Positions 44,219 through 53,640 of a DNA stretch of 64,000 nt are shown here, in pieces. A program made the translations under genes and the position numbers. Source of the stretch: VRUE01 sp963840565 (GTDB taxonomy: Bacteria > Actinomycetota > Thermoleophilia > Solirubrobacterales > 70-9). The DNA lies in NCBI GenBank assembly GCA_963840565.1, contig CAWIZH010000004.1, positions 62,001 through 126,000 on the forward strand, in the 5' to 3' direction. The notes under the pieces were generated by a model that worked only from the letters and a program-made list of their open reading frames with translations, did not search any database and was not told the DNA's origin. Every line of letters begins with the position of its first letter. The stretch's first letter is position 1.

Positions 44219-47200
44219 CTACCTCGCGGCGGCGAGGAGGGAGCCGCGGTCGGCGCTGATTTTGCGCAGCGTCATCGCGTGACCGCGAAGTTCCGCGGCG
44301 TCGGTGGCCTCCGCCAATGCCGCCTCGACACCGGGAGCTCCCGCATCGGCGCGAGTTTGGGCAAGCGTGTGCAGGGCGGAGGAGACCTGCCAGCCCATGC
44401 CCCTTCGCTTGGCGGTGCTCGCCGCCCATTCGGCCTCCTCCAGAGCCTCGACGGAACGGCCCAGACTGAGCAGGATGCGGGCTCGCAGGGTCGACCGCCA
44501 GGCCTCAGTCTCACCGCCCGATCCCATCGCTTCGCGGTAGAGGCGGTCGGCCAGCCCGATCGTCGTCAGCGCCTCCTCGCTTTCGCCCGCTGCCAGCTGC
44601 ACATAGGCCGACGACGTCAACGCGGTGCTCCTCGAGAAGACGTCGCCGAGCTGTTCGGTCAGCTCGCAGTTGCGCCGCGCCAGCACCAGTGCGGCCTCGA
44701 TCTTCCCGCGGTCGGCAAGCAGCAGGCACTTGGAGCCGCGGGCCCAGCTCGCCGTCTCGGGATCGTCGTCCTCCTCGGCCATTCGCAGCGCACGGCCGGC
44801 CAGCTCTTCGGACTCATCGAAGCGGTCGCGCTCGCGCAGAGCCATCGACTTGGCCATCAGTGCCCAGGCGATCGGAGAGTCGATCACGATTCCGGCCCCC
44901 AGCTTGCGGTCGCCACCGGTCAGAGCGAGAACTTCGTCGGCGGCGCCTTCGACGGCGTCGAGGTCCCCGGCGCACATGTGGGCGTAGACGGCGGCGCTGC
45001 GGACCCCGATCCGCAGCGAGGGGTCGCCGCCCCGGTCCGCCAGCTCGATCGCCTCCTCGGCCGCCGACACCCATTCGCCCGAGTGGTCGGCGATGCCGGG
45101 CCTGGCGGCGGTGAGCAGCTTCAGCAGCGCCAGCGAGTGCAGGTCGCCGATCCGCTCGGCGATCTCGGTGGCTTCGGCTGCCAATGCGTCCGCCTGCCGG
45201 CGGTCCATGCCCAGACGCCAGGCGTAGTCGAGCTGCAGCAGGCGGGAGGAGACCGCCATCGCCGTCGACTCCTCGTCCTCCTCCAGCTCGTCGTTGAGCT
45301 CGGTCACCTGCTGCCAAAGCCGCAGCGCGTCGCGGGGTTGGGTGTGGCCCGCCCAGTGCGCGGCGCGGGCGAACCAGCGAGTCGCCTCCAGCGTCTCGCC
45401 GCCTTCCTGCAGGTGGTGGGCGATCAGCGCCGCCAACTCGTCGAGGCGGTCGGGCTCGAGCTCGATCATTGCCCTGGCCGCCGCCGCGTGGGTGACCTTG
45501 CGGCGCTCGGCAAGCTGGGTGCCGTAGGCGACCTCGCGGGTGAGCGGATGGCGGAAGGCCAGGACCCGTTCCGGATAGAGCTCCGCTTCGTAGAGGAAGC
45601 CGCCATCGACCAGCTCACAGAGCGCCGAGCTCAGCTCCTCGTCGGCAAGTCCCGCCGTCAGCGCGAGCGCCCTCGCTCCCACCTCCTTGCCGACGACGGA
45701 AGTGACCTGCAGCAGCTGCTTAGCATCGGGGTCGAGGCGGTCGATCCGAGCGGCGAGCACCGACTGCACCGTGGCCGGCACGCGTGCCTCCTCGACCGGG
45801 CGCACGAGCCGGTAGGCGCCCCGTTCGCCCTCGAGGTGACCGGCCTCGACCAGCTCGCGCACGATCTCCTCGACGAAGAACGGATTGCCGGCGGTGCGCT
45901 CGTGGACCGGCTCCTCGAGCCCGTCGAGCGAGGGGTCCTCACCGGCGAGGTCGCGCAGCAGCACCCCGGTGTCGGCCTGCCCCAGAGGCTTCAGCGCGAT
46001 GCTGCGGTGAACCGGCGCATCGTGCCGGGTCATGCTGTACTCGGGGCGGAAGTTGACCACCGCGAGGGTGTTCGTTCCCTCGATCGAGGCGACCAGCTCG
46101 GCCAGCATGGCGTCGCTGGCCTTGATCGATCCAGTGCAGGTCCTCGACCACCAGCACGACCGTGTGGTGGCGGTTGGGGGCGTTGATGAGGCGGCAGACG
46201 ATCCCGCCAAGTGCGCGCTGTCGCGCCTCCGGGCTCATCTGCGGCACCGGGCGGTCGGGGTCTGGGACGCCGAGGAAGTCGAAGAGGAGCGGCAGGTCGG
46301 CGGCGAACTCGGGATCGAGCAGCAGCGCCCGTCCGGCGATCTTCTCGCGCGTCAGTCGCTCGGAGTCCCGGTCGCCGATCCCGAAGTAGGCGCGCAGCAT
46401 CTGCAGGACCGGCATCAGCGGCGATCGACTGCCCGTGCGCCTGCGCCTGCGCCTCGAAGACCTCGAGCCCGCGCTCGCGGCAGCGCTGGCTGAACTCGTG
46501 GCTGAGCCGGCTCTTGCCGACGCCGGCCTCGGCGACGATGCCGACCACGGCCCCGTCGCCGGCCTCGGCTCGCTCCAGCGCGCCCTCGAGAACGGCCATC
46601 TCCTCGTCGCGGCCGACGAAGCGGGAGAAGCCGCGCTCGCGAGAGAGGTCGAGCCGCGAGCGCGCCGCGCCGATCCCCGCCAGCTCGAAGACTCGCACCG
46701 GCTGACTGGCGCCCTTGATCTCGAACTCGGCCGAGGTCCTCAAGCTCGCAGGAACCCGTGGGCGAGCTCCGCGGTGCTCTCGGTGAGGTAGGCCTTACCC
46801 GGCTCCGCCAGCGCCTCCATCCGCTGGGCGAGGCCGACGGTGTGGCCGATCGCGGTGTACTCGCCTTCGCCGCCGGCGCCGATCGCACCCGCGACGACCT
46901 CGCCGGAGTTGATCCCGATCCGGGTCGAGAAGTTGAGCCCGGGCCCACGGCGCAGCTCGCCTGCGTACTCGGCGACGTCATCGAGCATCTGCAGGGCGGC
47001 GTAACAGGCCCGGCGAGCGTGGTCCTCGTGTGCGACCGGGGCACCGAAGACGGCCATGATGCCGTCGCCGGTGAACTTGTCGACGGTGCCCTCGAAGCGC
47101 TCGACCGCCGCCGCGAGGATCGCGAAGAAGCGCTGCATGATCTTGCGCCACTCCTCCGGGTCCTGCCCCTCGGCCAGGTCCATCGAGCCGCTCACATCGG

Positions 47201-47255
47201 CGAAGAGCACCGTTACCTGCTTGCGCTCACCATCGTCCTTGCCGATCTCGGTCAT
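44219..47255 (-). CDS. Class III adenylate/guanylate cyclase with AAA ATPase and TPR regions
   Basis: About 1010 aa multidomain signalling protein. N-terminal class III cyclase: VTVLFADVSGSMDLAEGQDP, TVDKFTGDGIMAVFGAPVAH (metal-binding Asp) and FSTRIGINSGEVVAGAIGA. Then an AAA_16-type NTPase with Walker A EAGVGKSRLSHEF and Walker B VLVVEDLHWID, and a long helical TPR-like C-terminus. Frame changes near 46745, 46415 and 46130 split it into apparent pieces, but domain order is continuous. Probably a cyclic-nucleotide or LuxR-less STAND regulator; the input signal is unknown. It diverges from an SDR gene across a strong palindrome. Confidence 0.85.
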
Positions 47256-47274
47256 GCCCGAACAAGGTTACGCT

Positions 47275-47324
47275 GCTGACTTCGCCTTTATGCGTCCATA
47301 CGGACTACAAAAGGCGAAGTCAGC
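47275..47324. repeat. 50-bp inverted repeat in a divergent promoter region
   Basis: GCTGACTTCGCCTTT (47275-47289) and its exact reverse complement AAAGGCGAAGTCAGC (47310-47324) flank a 20 bp loop that itself contains GTCC/GGAC. It lies between the starts of the cyclase gene (47255, minus) and an SDR gene (47345, plus), so it is not a terminator of either. Both strands read without stops through it (ADFAF...KAKS). It may be an operator or another palindromic insertion. Confidence 0.6.
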
Positions 47325-47344
47325 GGCTCGGATAGCCTGGCCGG

Positions 47345-48184
47345 GTGCGATCCGTGCTCGTCACCGGCTCTTCGACTGGGATCGGCCGGGCGACCGCGCT
47401 GCGGCTCGACCTGGCCGGCTGGCGGGTCTTTGCCGGGGTTCGCAAGGAGGAGGACGCAGATTCGCTGCGCACCGCCGGCTCGGACCGGCTGACCCCGGTG
47501 ATGCTCGACGTCACCGACGCCGATGCGATCGCAGCTGCCGCCGCGTTGCTTGGCAACGAGCTCGGAGGTGCCGGCCTCGATGGCCTTGTCAACAACGCCG
47601 GTGTCGCGATCCCCAGCCCGCTGGAGACGATGCCGATCGACGCCTTCCGCCGCCAGATCGAGGTCAACCTGACCGGGCAGGTGGCGGTCACGCAGGCGGT
47701 GCTGCCGCTGATCCGCGACGCCCGCGGCCGCATCGTCTTCGTCAGCTCGATCGGCGGCCGCATCGCCTTTCCCCTGACCGGCGCCTACCACGCGGCCAAG
47801 TTCGGCGTCGAGGCGGTCGGCGACGTCTTTCGCCAGGAGCTGCGCCGCTGGGGGATCTCCGTCTCCGTGGTCGAGCCCGGCTCGATCGACACCCCGATCT
47901 GGGACAGCGGTGAGCGGGCGGCCGACGAGATCGGCGGCGACATCGAGGCCCGCGAAGAGCTCTACGGCAAGGCGATCGCCCGCTACCGCAAGCTGACGCG
48001 GAACCTCGCCGAGCGCGGGATCGAGCCGGACAAGGTCGCCGCGGTCATCGAGCAGGCGCTGACCTCGTCCCGGCCGCGCCCCCGCTATCTGGTCGGGCTC
48101 GACGCCAGGACCCAGGCCCGCATCAAGCCCGTGATCCCGACCCGCATCTGGGATCGCATCGTCGCTCGCATGATGAATCTCTGA
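47345..48184 (+). CDS. SDR family oxidoreductase
   Basis: 279 aa, intact classical SDR. VLVTGSSTGIGRATALRLDL, LDGLVNNAGVAIPSPLE and IVFVSSIGGRIAFPLTGAYH followed by AAKFGVEAV supply the cofactor loop, NAG motif and Ser/Tyr/Lys. VSVVEPGSIDTPIWDSGERA is typical of retinol- or 17-beta-hydroxysteroid-dehydrogenase-like members. GTG start. The substrate is unknown, probably a lipid alcohol or ketone. Confidence 0.87.
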   Translation: MRSVLVTGSSTGIGRATALRLDLAGWRVFAGVRKEEDADSLRTAGSDRLTPVMLDVTDADAIAAAAALLGNELGGAGLDGLVNNAGVAIPSPLETMPIDAFRRQIEVNLTGQVAVTQAVLPLIRDARGRIVFVSSIGGRIAFPLTGAYHAAKFGVEAVGDVFRQELRRWGISVSVVEPGSIDTPIWDSGERAADEIGGDIEAREELYGKAIARYRKLTRNLAERGIEPDKVAAVIEQALTSSRPRPRYLVGLDARTQARIKPVIPTRIWDRIVARMMNL

Positions 48185-48209
48185 GTGCGGACGGCGCCCA
48201 TCATCCACC

Positions 48210-48242
48210 TATACTGAGCAAACCGATTGACTGGTCAGTCAG
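48210..48242 (+). promoter_or_regulatory. Promoter and TetR/FadR-type operator of the nitrilase-tetR operon
   Basis: A TATACT box at 48210-48215 is followed by TTGACTGGTCAGTCAG at 48227-48242, with arms TGACT and AGTCA. The palindrome would sit at or just after the transcription start and block it when bound. It precedes an operon containing its own tetR gene, and matches the site at 27748 almost exactly. Confidence 0.6.
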
Positions 48243-48279
48243 CCAGCGTCGGCGAATGACTCAGTACAGAGAGGGATGT

Positions 48280-49110
48280 TTGCGCGCAGCGGTTGTACAG
48301 CTCAACTCGACCAACGAGAAGGCACGAAACCTCGGCGCCGCCGAGCGGCTCGTCCGCGCCGCGGCGGCCGATGGTGCCGAGCTGGTTGCGCTGCCGGAGA
48401 AGTGGAACCTGCTGGCCGCCGGCGAGGAGCTGGTTGCCGGCGCGGAGGCGCTCGACGGCCCGAGCCTCAGCGCCGCCCGCGGCTGGGCGCGGGAGCTGGG
48501 CATCCACCTGCTTGCCGGCAGCGTCTCCGAGCGCGGACCCGAGGGCAAGGCGTTCAACACCTCGGTTCTGATCGGGCCCGACGGCGAGGACCTCGCGACC
48601 TACCGCAAGATCCACATGTTCGACGTCGACGTCGGCGGTGTCGCCTACCGCGAGTCCGCGCACGAGGAGCCGGGCGAGGAGATCGTCACCGCTGCGCTCG
48701 CTGAGGCCACGGTCGGCCTCAGCGTCTGTTACGACCTGCGCTTCCCCGAGCTGTTCCGGATCCTCGCCGTGCGCGGCGCTCGCATCCTCACCATCCCCTC
48801 AGCCTTCACCCTCGCCACCGGGCGCGACCACTGGGAGGTGCTGCTGCGGGCGCGGGCGATCGAGAACCAGGCCTTCGTCCTCGCCCCCAACCAGGTCGGC
48901 GAGGCGCCGCCTCACTTCAGCTCCAACGGGCGCTCGATGATCGTCGACCCCTGGGGAGTGGTGCTGGCCACGGCCCCCGACGAGGAGTGCTTCGTCGCCG
49001 CCGAGCTCGACTTCGCCGCCCAGGAGCGCGTCCGCGAGTCACTGCCCTCGCTCGCCAACCGCCGCCCCCGGGCCTACGCCTGGCCCCAGCTGATCGAGGC
49101 TCACGCCTGA
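48280..49110 (+). CDS. Carbon-nitrogen hydrolase (nitrilase superfamily)
   Basis: About 276 aa Nit/omega-amidase-like enzyme. The Glu-Lys-Cys triad is visible in VALPEKWNLL, ATYRKIHMFDVDV and LSVCYDLRFPELFR; LANRRPRAYAW closes the protein. The TTG at 48280 has a GAGAGGG Shine-Dalgarno and gives the family-typical start RAAVVQLNS; an ATG at 48256 is an alternative but lacks a good site. It hydrolyses an amide, possibly a deaminated glutathione-like or omega-amide compound. TGATG overlap with tetR. Confidence 0.88.
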   Translation: MRAAVVQLNSTNEKARNLGAAERLVRAAAADGAELVALPEKWNLLAAGEELVAGAEALDGPSLSAARGWARELGIHLLAGSVSERGPEGKAFNTSVLIGPDGEDLATYRKIHMFDVDVGGVAYRESAHEEPGEEIVTAALAEATVGLSVCYDLRFPELFRILAVRGARILTIPSAFTLATGRDHWEVLLRARAIENQAFVLAPNQVGEAPPHFSSNGRSMIVDPWGVVLATAPDEECFVAAELDFAAQERVRESLPSLANRRPRAYAWPQLIEAHA

Positions 49111-49712
49111 TGGCATCGAAAGCACCGCCGATCGACAAGCGCCGCCAGATCCTCGACGCGGCGATCCGCGTCTTCGCCCGCCAGGGCTTCCACTCGACCC
49201 GGGTCTCCGACATCGCCGACGAGGCCGGCGTCGCCTACGGCCTCGTCTACCACTACTTCAAGTCCAAGGACGAGGTCCTCAACGAGCTCTTCAGCGAGCG
49301 CTGGTCGCTGCTGCTCAGCGCGATCGAGGAGTCCGACCACGAGGGGGTCTCGCCCCGCGCCAAGCTCGAAGCGGTGGCCGGCTTCATCGTCGACTCCTAC
49401 CGCCACGACCCGGAGCTGATGAAGGTGATCATCGTCGAGGTGACCCGGGCGGCGAACTCCTTCGGTCGCACCCACCTGGCCGAGATCCGCCGCGCTTATG
49501 ACTCGATCGCGAAGATCGTCGCCGATGGCCAGGAGGCGGGCGTCTTCCGCCGCGACATCGATCCGACCTTCGCCTCGATGTCCTTCTACGGCGCGGTCGA
49601 GCAGCTGCTCTCCGGCTGGATCTTCGAGGTGATCCCGGCCTCCGACACCGACTTCGACCAGGCAAAGTCCTTGCTCGTGGCGACGATCTGCGACGGCATC
49701 GAGCCACGATAG
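49110..49712 (+). CDS. TetR-family regulator, FadR-like
   Basis: 200 aa. The DNA-binding domain KRRQILDAAIRVFARQGFHS, TRVSDIADEAGVAYGLVYHY and FKSKDEVL resembles the TetR regulators of fatty-acid degradation in Gram-positive bacteria. The C-terminal domain (HDPELMKVIIVEVTRAANSF, SFYGAVEQLLSGWIFE) is of the matching acyl-CoA-binding type. It is the second gene of the nitrilase operon and probably binds the palindrome at 48227 and the near-identical one at 27748. Ligand is inference. Confidence 0.82.
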   Translation: MASKAPPIDKRRQILDAAIRVFARQGFHSTRVSDIADEAGVAYGLVYHYFKSKDEVLNELFSERWSLLLSAIEESDHEGVSPRAKLEAVAGFIVDSYRHDPELMKVIIVEVTRAANSFGRTHLAEIRRAYDSIAKIVADGQEAGVFRRDIDPTFASMSFYGAVEQLLSGWIFEVIPASDTDFDQAKSLLVATICDGIEPR

Positions 49713-49727
49713 GTAAGGTCGGAAGCC

Positions 49728-49862
49728 ATGGACAACGAGATCGTCAAACGACTCGCCTGGAGCGGCGTGCTGGCTGCCAGCAGCGCCCTGGCCAGCATCG
49801 CCGCCGCCCGCATCGCCGCCTTCGTCTGGAAGCGCGTCTTCGACGAGGAGCCGCCTGAGTAG
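49728..49862 (+). CDS. Small membrane protein (44 aa)
   Basis: MDNEIVKRLAWSGVLAASSA followed by LASIAAARIAAFVWKRVFDE: one membrane-spanning helix and a short acidic tail. ATG at 49728 with GGAAG upstream, stop TAG just 1 bp before the Holin-X gene. Resembles the small DUF4235-type partners found beside Holin-X and DUF3618 genes in actinobacteria. Function unknown. Confidence 0.65.
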   Translation: MDNEIVKRLAWSGVLAASSALASIAAARIAAFVWKRVFDEEPPE

Positions 49863-49863
49863 C

Positions 49864-50301
49864 GTGCCCGACGGCACCGGCACACCCCCGCCGCACGACG
49901 AGGACCGCTCGGTCAGCGAGCTGGTCTTCGACGTCGCCGAAAAGAGCTCGTCGCTGGTTCGCGAGGAGATCGAGCTCGCCAAGACCGAGATCACCGAGAA
50001 AGTCGGCAAGATCCTGCGCGGCTCGGTCGTCGGCGTCGCCGCCGGCACCTTCGCCTTCCTGGCGCTGATCCTGATCATGGAGGGGGTCGCCTGGCTGCTC
50101 GCCGAAGAGGTCTTCGACGGCAACGCCTGGCCCGGCTTCTTCGTCGAGGCGGCGCTCTTCCTCCTGATCGCCGCCGGGGCCGGCTTCTTCGCCTATCGCT
50201 CGGTCCAGGCCGGCGCGCCGCCGATGCCCGAGCAGGCGATCGCGGAGGCGAAGCTGACCAAGGAAACCTTGGAATCCGGAGCGAAGGCAGGCAAGGAATG
50301 A
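49864..50301 (+). CDS. Holin-X/DUF1469 family membrane protein
   Basis: 145 aa. SVSELVFDVAEKSSSLVREE, IELAKTEITEKVGKILRG and two membrane helices (FAFLALILIMEGVAWLLAEE and LFLLIAAGAGFFAYRS) are the signature of the actinobacterial Holin-X (YqjE-like) family. Despite the name these are chromosomal envelope proteins, not phage lysis genes. GTG start; ATGA overlap with the DUF3618 gene. Confidence 0.85.
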   Translation: MPDGTGTPPPHDEDRSVSELVFDVAEKSSSLVREEIELAKTEITEKVGKILRGSVVGVAAGTFAFLALILIMEGVAWLLAEEVFDGNAWPGFFVEAALFLLIAAGAGFFAYRSVQAGAPPMPEQAIAEAKLTKETLESGAKAGKE

Positions 50302-50550
50302 GCGCTCACCCCGAGCCCTCACGCCGGCCGACTACGGGCATGCCCGGTCGCTCGGCAGCGCGAGATCCGCCGCGACATCGACCTCCAGCGCCGCGATCTC
50401 GGCAGCTCGGTCGAGGTTTTGCGCGGCCGCGTCACCGAACTGACCGACTGGCGCCGTCAGGCTTATGAGCACCGCTCGCAGCTGATTGCGGGAGCCGCGA
50501 TCGCCGGCTTTGCGATCGGTGGCCTGATGATGCTGCGCCGCCGCCGCTAG
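50298..50550 (+). CDS. DUF3618 protein
   Basis: About 84 aa. REIRRDIDLQRRDLGSSVEV followed by LRGRVTELTDWR is the DUF3618 helix, and IAGAAIAGFAIGGLMML the C-terminal membrane span ahead of a basic tail. One frame change near 50350 joins the start MSAHPEPS to it. Such proteins accompany Holin-X proteins in envelope-associated operons; the role is unknown. Confidence 0.75.
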
Positions 50551-50554
50551 CTCC

Positions 50555-50788
50555 GTGGCGGACCTGGGGGAGATCAAGCAGATGATCGAGGCGGCCCTGC
50601 CAGGCGCCGTGGCCGAGGTTGCCGATGAAACTGGCAGCGGCGATCACCTGCAGGCAACCGTGTCCGCGCCTCAGTTCGAGGGGCTCTCCCGGCTCGACCA
50701 GCACCGCCTGGTCAAGGCCGCGGTCAAGGAGCGCTTCGACGACGGCGCGATCCACGCCCTCTCGCTGAAGACCCAGGTGTCCGGATAG
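50555..50788 (+). CDS. bolA: BolA-family protein
   Basis: 77 aa. The fold reads IKQMIEAALPGAVAEVADET, GDHLQATVSAPQFEGLSRLD and QHRLVKAAVKERFDDGAIHA, with the conserved HR and C-terminal His for cluster or metal binding. BolA proteins bind monothiol glutaredoxins to carry and hand over 2Fe-2S clusters. GTG start 4 bp after the DUF3618 stop; the Grx4 gene follows 13 bp later, so this is a physical and functional pair. Confidence 0.9.
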   Translation: MADLGEIKQMIEAALPGAVAEVADETGSGDHLQATVSAPQFEGLSRLDQHRLVKAAVKERFDDGAIHALSLKTQVSG

Positions 50789-50801
50789 CTAGGCTGTAGC
50801 G

Positions 50802-51192
50802 ATGGCTGATCGCCGAACTGAAGCAGAAGGTCGAAGAGCTGGTCGCCGCCAACCCGGTGCTGCTCTTCATGAAGGGCACGCCGGAAATGCCGCGCTGCGG
50901 CTTCTCGATGCGGGTCGTCCAGGTGCTCGACTCGCTCGACGTCGAGTACGGCGCGATCGACGTGCTGCCGGCGCTGCAGCCGCTGCGCGAAGTCACCGCC
51001 GAGATCTCCGACTGGCAGACCTTCCCCCAGCTCTACGTCAACGGGGAGCTGCTCGGCGGCGCCGACATCGTCGAGGAGATGTTCGACTCGGGCGAGCTGG
51101 CCGAGGCGCTTGGAGTCGAGCAGCCCGAGGCCGTTCCCGCAGCATCCGCCGCCGCACCTCCGGCGCAGTCACCGCCGCTGCAGATCGAATAA
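50802..51192 (+). CDS. Grx4-type monothiol glutaredoxin
   Basis: About 130 aa. NPVLLFMKGTPEMPRCGFSM contains the monothiol CGFS active site, followed by QTFPQLYVNGELLGGADIVE for glutathione binding. The C-terminus is an Ala/Pro-rich extension. Such proteins bridge a 2Fe-2S cluster as dimers or with BolA. One frame change near 50812 is needed (MAD, then IAELKQKVEELVAA). It is next to bolA and converges with the ErpA gene, forming an iron-sulfur transfer module. Confidence 0.9.
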
Positions 51193-51195
51193 CGG

Positions 51196-51573
51196 CTAGA
51201 CAGCCGCTGTCTCTGCCGCGTCCTCGTCCTTCACCTGGAAGGAAGAGCCGCAACCGCAGGCCGCAACCACGTTGGGGTTGTTGACCTGGAAGCCCGCGCC
51301 CTGCAGGCCTTCGACGTAGTCGACCTCGGAGCCGAAGACGAACTGCATGCTGACCTTGTCGACGACGACGGAGACGCCGTCGACCTCGAAGAGGTGGTCG
51401 TCGTCCTTGGCCTGGTCGAAGGCGAGCGCGTACTGGAAGCCGGAGCAACCCCCGCCGCGGACGGCGACGCGAAGCGCCTGTCCACCGGCGTCCTCCTGGG
51501 AACCGAGCAGCTCGGCAATCTTGCCGGCAGCCTTGTCGGTGAGGGAGATCGCGGTCTGAGTTTCGTCAGTCAC
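51196..51573 (-). CDS. erpA: Iron-sulfur cluster insertion protein, ErpA/IscA (HesB) family
   Basis: 125 aa A-type carrier. The three cysteines are in RGGGCSGFQYALAFD and CGCGSSFQ, the arrangement used to bind and pass Fe-S clusters. GTG start at 51571-51573, preferred because the upstream 26 codons of open frame do not match the family. It converges on the Grx4 gene with 3 bp between stops and lies divergent from degV. Confidence 0.9.
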   Translation of the reverse strand: MTDETQTAISLTDKAAGKIAELLGSQEDAGGQALRVAVRGGGCSGFQYALAFDQAKDDDHLFEVDGVSVVVDKVSMQFVFGSEVDYVEGLQGAGFQVNNPNVVAACGCGSSFQVKDEDAAETAAV

Positions 51574-51613
51574 TTCACAAAGTGTAGCGAGAGGTCTGCC
51601 AGAATCGGCTTGC

Positions 51614-52490
51614 TTGAGTTCTCCAACCCAAACTGCGGTCGTTTGCGACACGACGGCCTATCTGCCGAGCGAGATGCTCGCCTCGCGTGGGGTCAAGACG
51701 ATCAGCCTCTACGTAGCGGTCGACGGCGATCAGGAGCGCGAGTCCGAAATCAGCCGACTACGCCGGTTTCTACGAGCGCCTGCGGGCCTCGGAAAGCGGC
51801 GCGACGACCTCGCAGCCGTCGATCGGGGACTTCCTCGCCGTCTACGAACCGCTGCTTGACGAAGGCCGCGAAATCGTCTCGATCCACATCTCGGCCGGCA
51901 TCTCCGGCACCTGGGAGGCTGCCGGCCAGGCTCGTGAGCGGCTGATCGCCGAGGGCAAGGGGGGGAGCGCATCCACGTCTTCGACTCGCGCTCGGCCGCC
52001 GGCGGCATGGGCCTCTCGGTGCTCGCTGCCTCCGCCGCGGCTGCCGCCGAAGGCGACGCCGAGGCGGTGCTAGCCCGCGCCGAGCAGGCGCGCGAGGAGC
52101 TGAAGATGTGGTTCGCGATCGACACGCTCGAGTACCTGCGCCGCGGCGGCCGGATCGGCGGCGCCCGCGCCTGGATCGGCTCGGCGCTGAAGATCAAGCC
52201 GATCCTCACCCTCGAGGAGGAGATCACCCCGGTCGAGCGCGTGCGCACCCGGGCCCGCTCGATCGAGCGCCTGCGCGACTACGCCCGCCAGCACCACGAG
52301 TCGGGCTTCGACGGCTGGGTCGTCCAGCACATCCAAGACGACGAGACCGCGGCGGCCCTGGTCGACGACTGGCCGCGAAATCTTCGGCTGCGAGCCGGTC
52401 TTCGTCTCCGAGATCGGCGCCGTGCTCGGCGCCCACGTCGGCCCCGGCCTGCTCGGCATCGGCAGCGTCTCGAAGTCGGTACTCAGCTAG
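51614..52490 (+). CDS. DegV family fatty-acid-binding protein
   Basis: About 290 aa. AVVCDTTAYLPSEMLASRGV, ATTSQPSIGDFLAVYEPLL and ISAGISGTWEAAGQA mark the lipid-binding N-terminal domain; FAIDTLEYLRRGGRIGGARA, KIKPILTLEEE and VGPGLLGIG the C-terminal domain. Such proteins (FakB type) hold a fatty acid for phosphorylation by a FakA kinase, not found in this window. TTG start; frame changes near 51757, 51968 and 52378. Confidence 0.87.
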
Positions 52491-53640
52491 CCACTAGGCG
52501 CGGATGCCTTCGCGCGGCGTCGGACTCGCGCGGGGCCGGCTCCGGCTTCAGCCGCACCGGGGTGGTGGAGAGCGCCTGCACCCGCAGGTCGCTCCAGGTC
52601 GAGCCCTTCGCGGACCAGGGCCGGCAGGCCGAGGGTCACTGCGGTGGCGATCTCGACCGCCTGCAGGATCACGCCGTAGGCGAGGGCGTCGGCAGTGCTG
52701 ACGCCGAAGCCGGTGTGCAGGACGCTGATCACGGCGAGCTGGAAGACGCCGATGTTCGAGGGCGTAGCCGGCACGACCGCGGTCACGTTGACGGCGAAGA
52801 GGACGGCGGCGGCGGCGCCGATGCCGGCCTGATCGCTCAGTCCGAGGGCGGCGAGCAGTGCCCAGCAGGCGGCGAGCTGGATCGCCCAGGCGGTCAGCTG
52901 TGCGGCGGCGGCGGCGAGCGCCGCGGCGCGGGTTGCGGAAGACTTTCAGCCCCGCCCGCACCTGCAGCAGCGCCCCGTGCATGGCGGTGCCGAGCCGGGC
53001 CAGGCGGCCGTTGCCGTTGCGCCGCATCAGCGGCGGACCGAGCAGCAGGGCGACGAGCAGCAGCAGCGGCAGGAAGCTGAAGGCGAAGAGCTTCTGGGTG
53101 CCGGAGTGGAAGAGGTCGGTGCTGGAGACGATGATCACGCCGAGCAGGGCGAGGGCGATGAGGTTGAGCAGCGTCTGGGAGACCACGGTGCCGAGCAGCA
53201 CCGGGAAGGTCTCGCGCATGCGGCCGATCCGCCGCGCCAGCGACATCGCTCGCGCCGGCTCGCCGAGGCGGGCCGGCAGGGTCGCCGACATCAGCACGCC
53301 GATCATCGTCGCCGAGGTGACGTCGCGGCGCCGCACCGGTCGCAGCGGCAGGGCGGCGCGCACGATCCAGTACCAGGAGGCGGCGCGGAAGAAGAGCGAG
53401 AGCGCCATCAGCGCGCAGGCGACGAGGACCCAGCTGAGGTTGGAGCGGACGATGCTTTCGACCACCTTGTCGACGCCGATCTTCTGCGCCGCCAGGGCGG
53501 TCAGGCCGATGCCGATCACGCCGGCGGCGGTGAGGCCGATCCGGCGGGCGATCTTGCGCTTGCGCTTGCCGGGCAGGGCGGGCTCGCGGGTCGAGCGAGG
53601 GGAGTCGCTGCGCTGGGCTCGGCGGCAGGCCGTCGGCTGG
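52487..53640 (-). CDS. YbhN/lysylphosphatidylglycerol-synthase-like membrane flippase
   Basis: Six to eight membrane helices of the UPF0104/YbhN (LPG synthase TM) type: IGLTAAGVIGIGLTALAAQK, LVACALMALSLFFRAASWYW, MIGVLMSATLPARLGEPARA, ALALLGVIIVSSTD and VVPATPSNIGVFQLAVISVL, the last two being family landmarks. The frame shifts near 52935 and 52600. Upstream its frame runs on without a stop into the glycosyltransferase gene, so the left limit is approximate. It may move a lipid-linked sugar made by that enzyme. Confidence 0.75.

Noticed and set aside
49864..50301. A prophage, because of the holin-like family name.
   Set aside because: Holin-X/DUF1469 proteins are common chromosomal envelope proteins, and no other phage gene is present.
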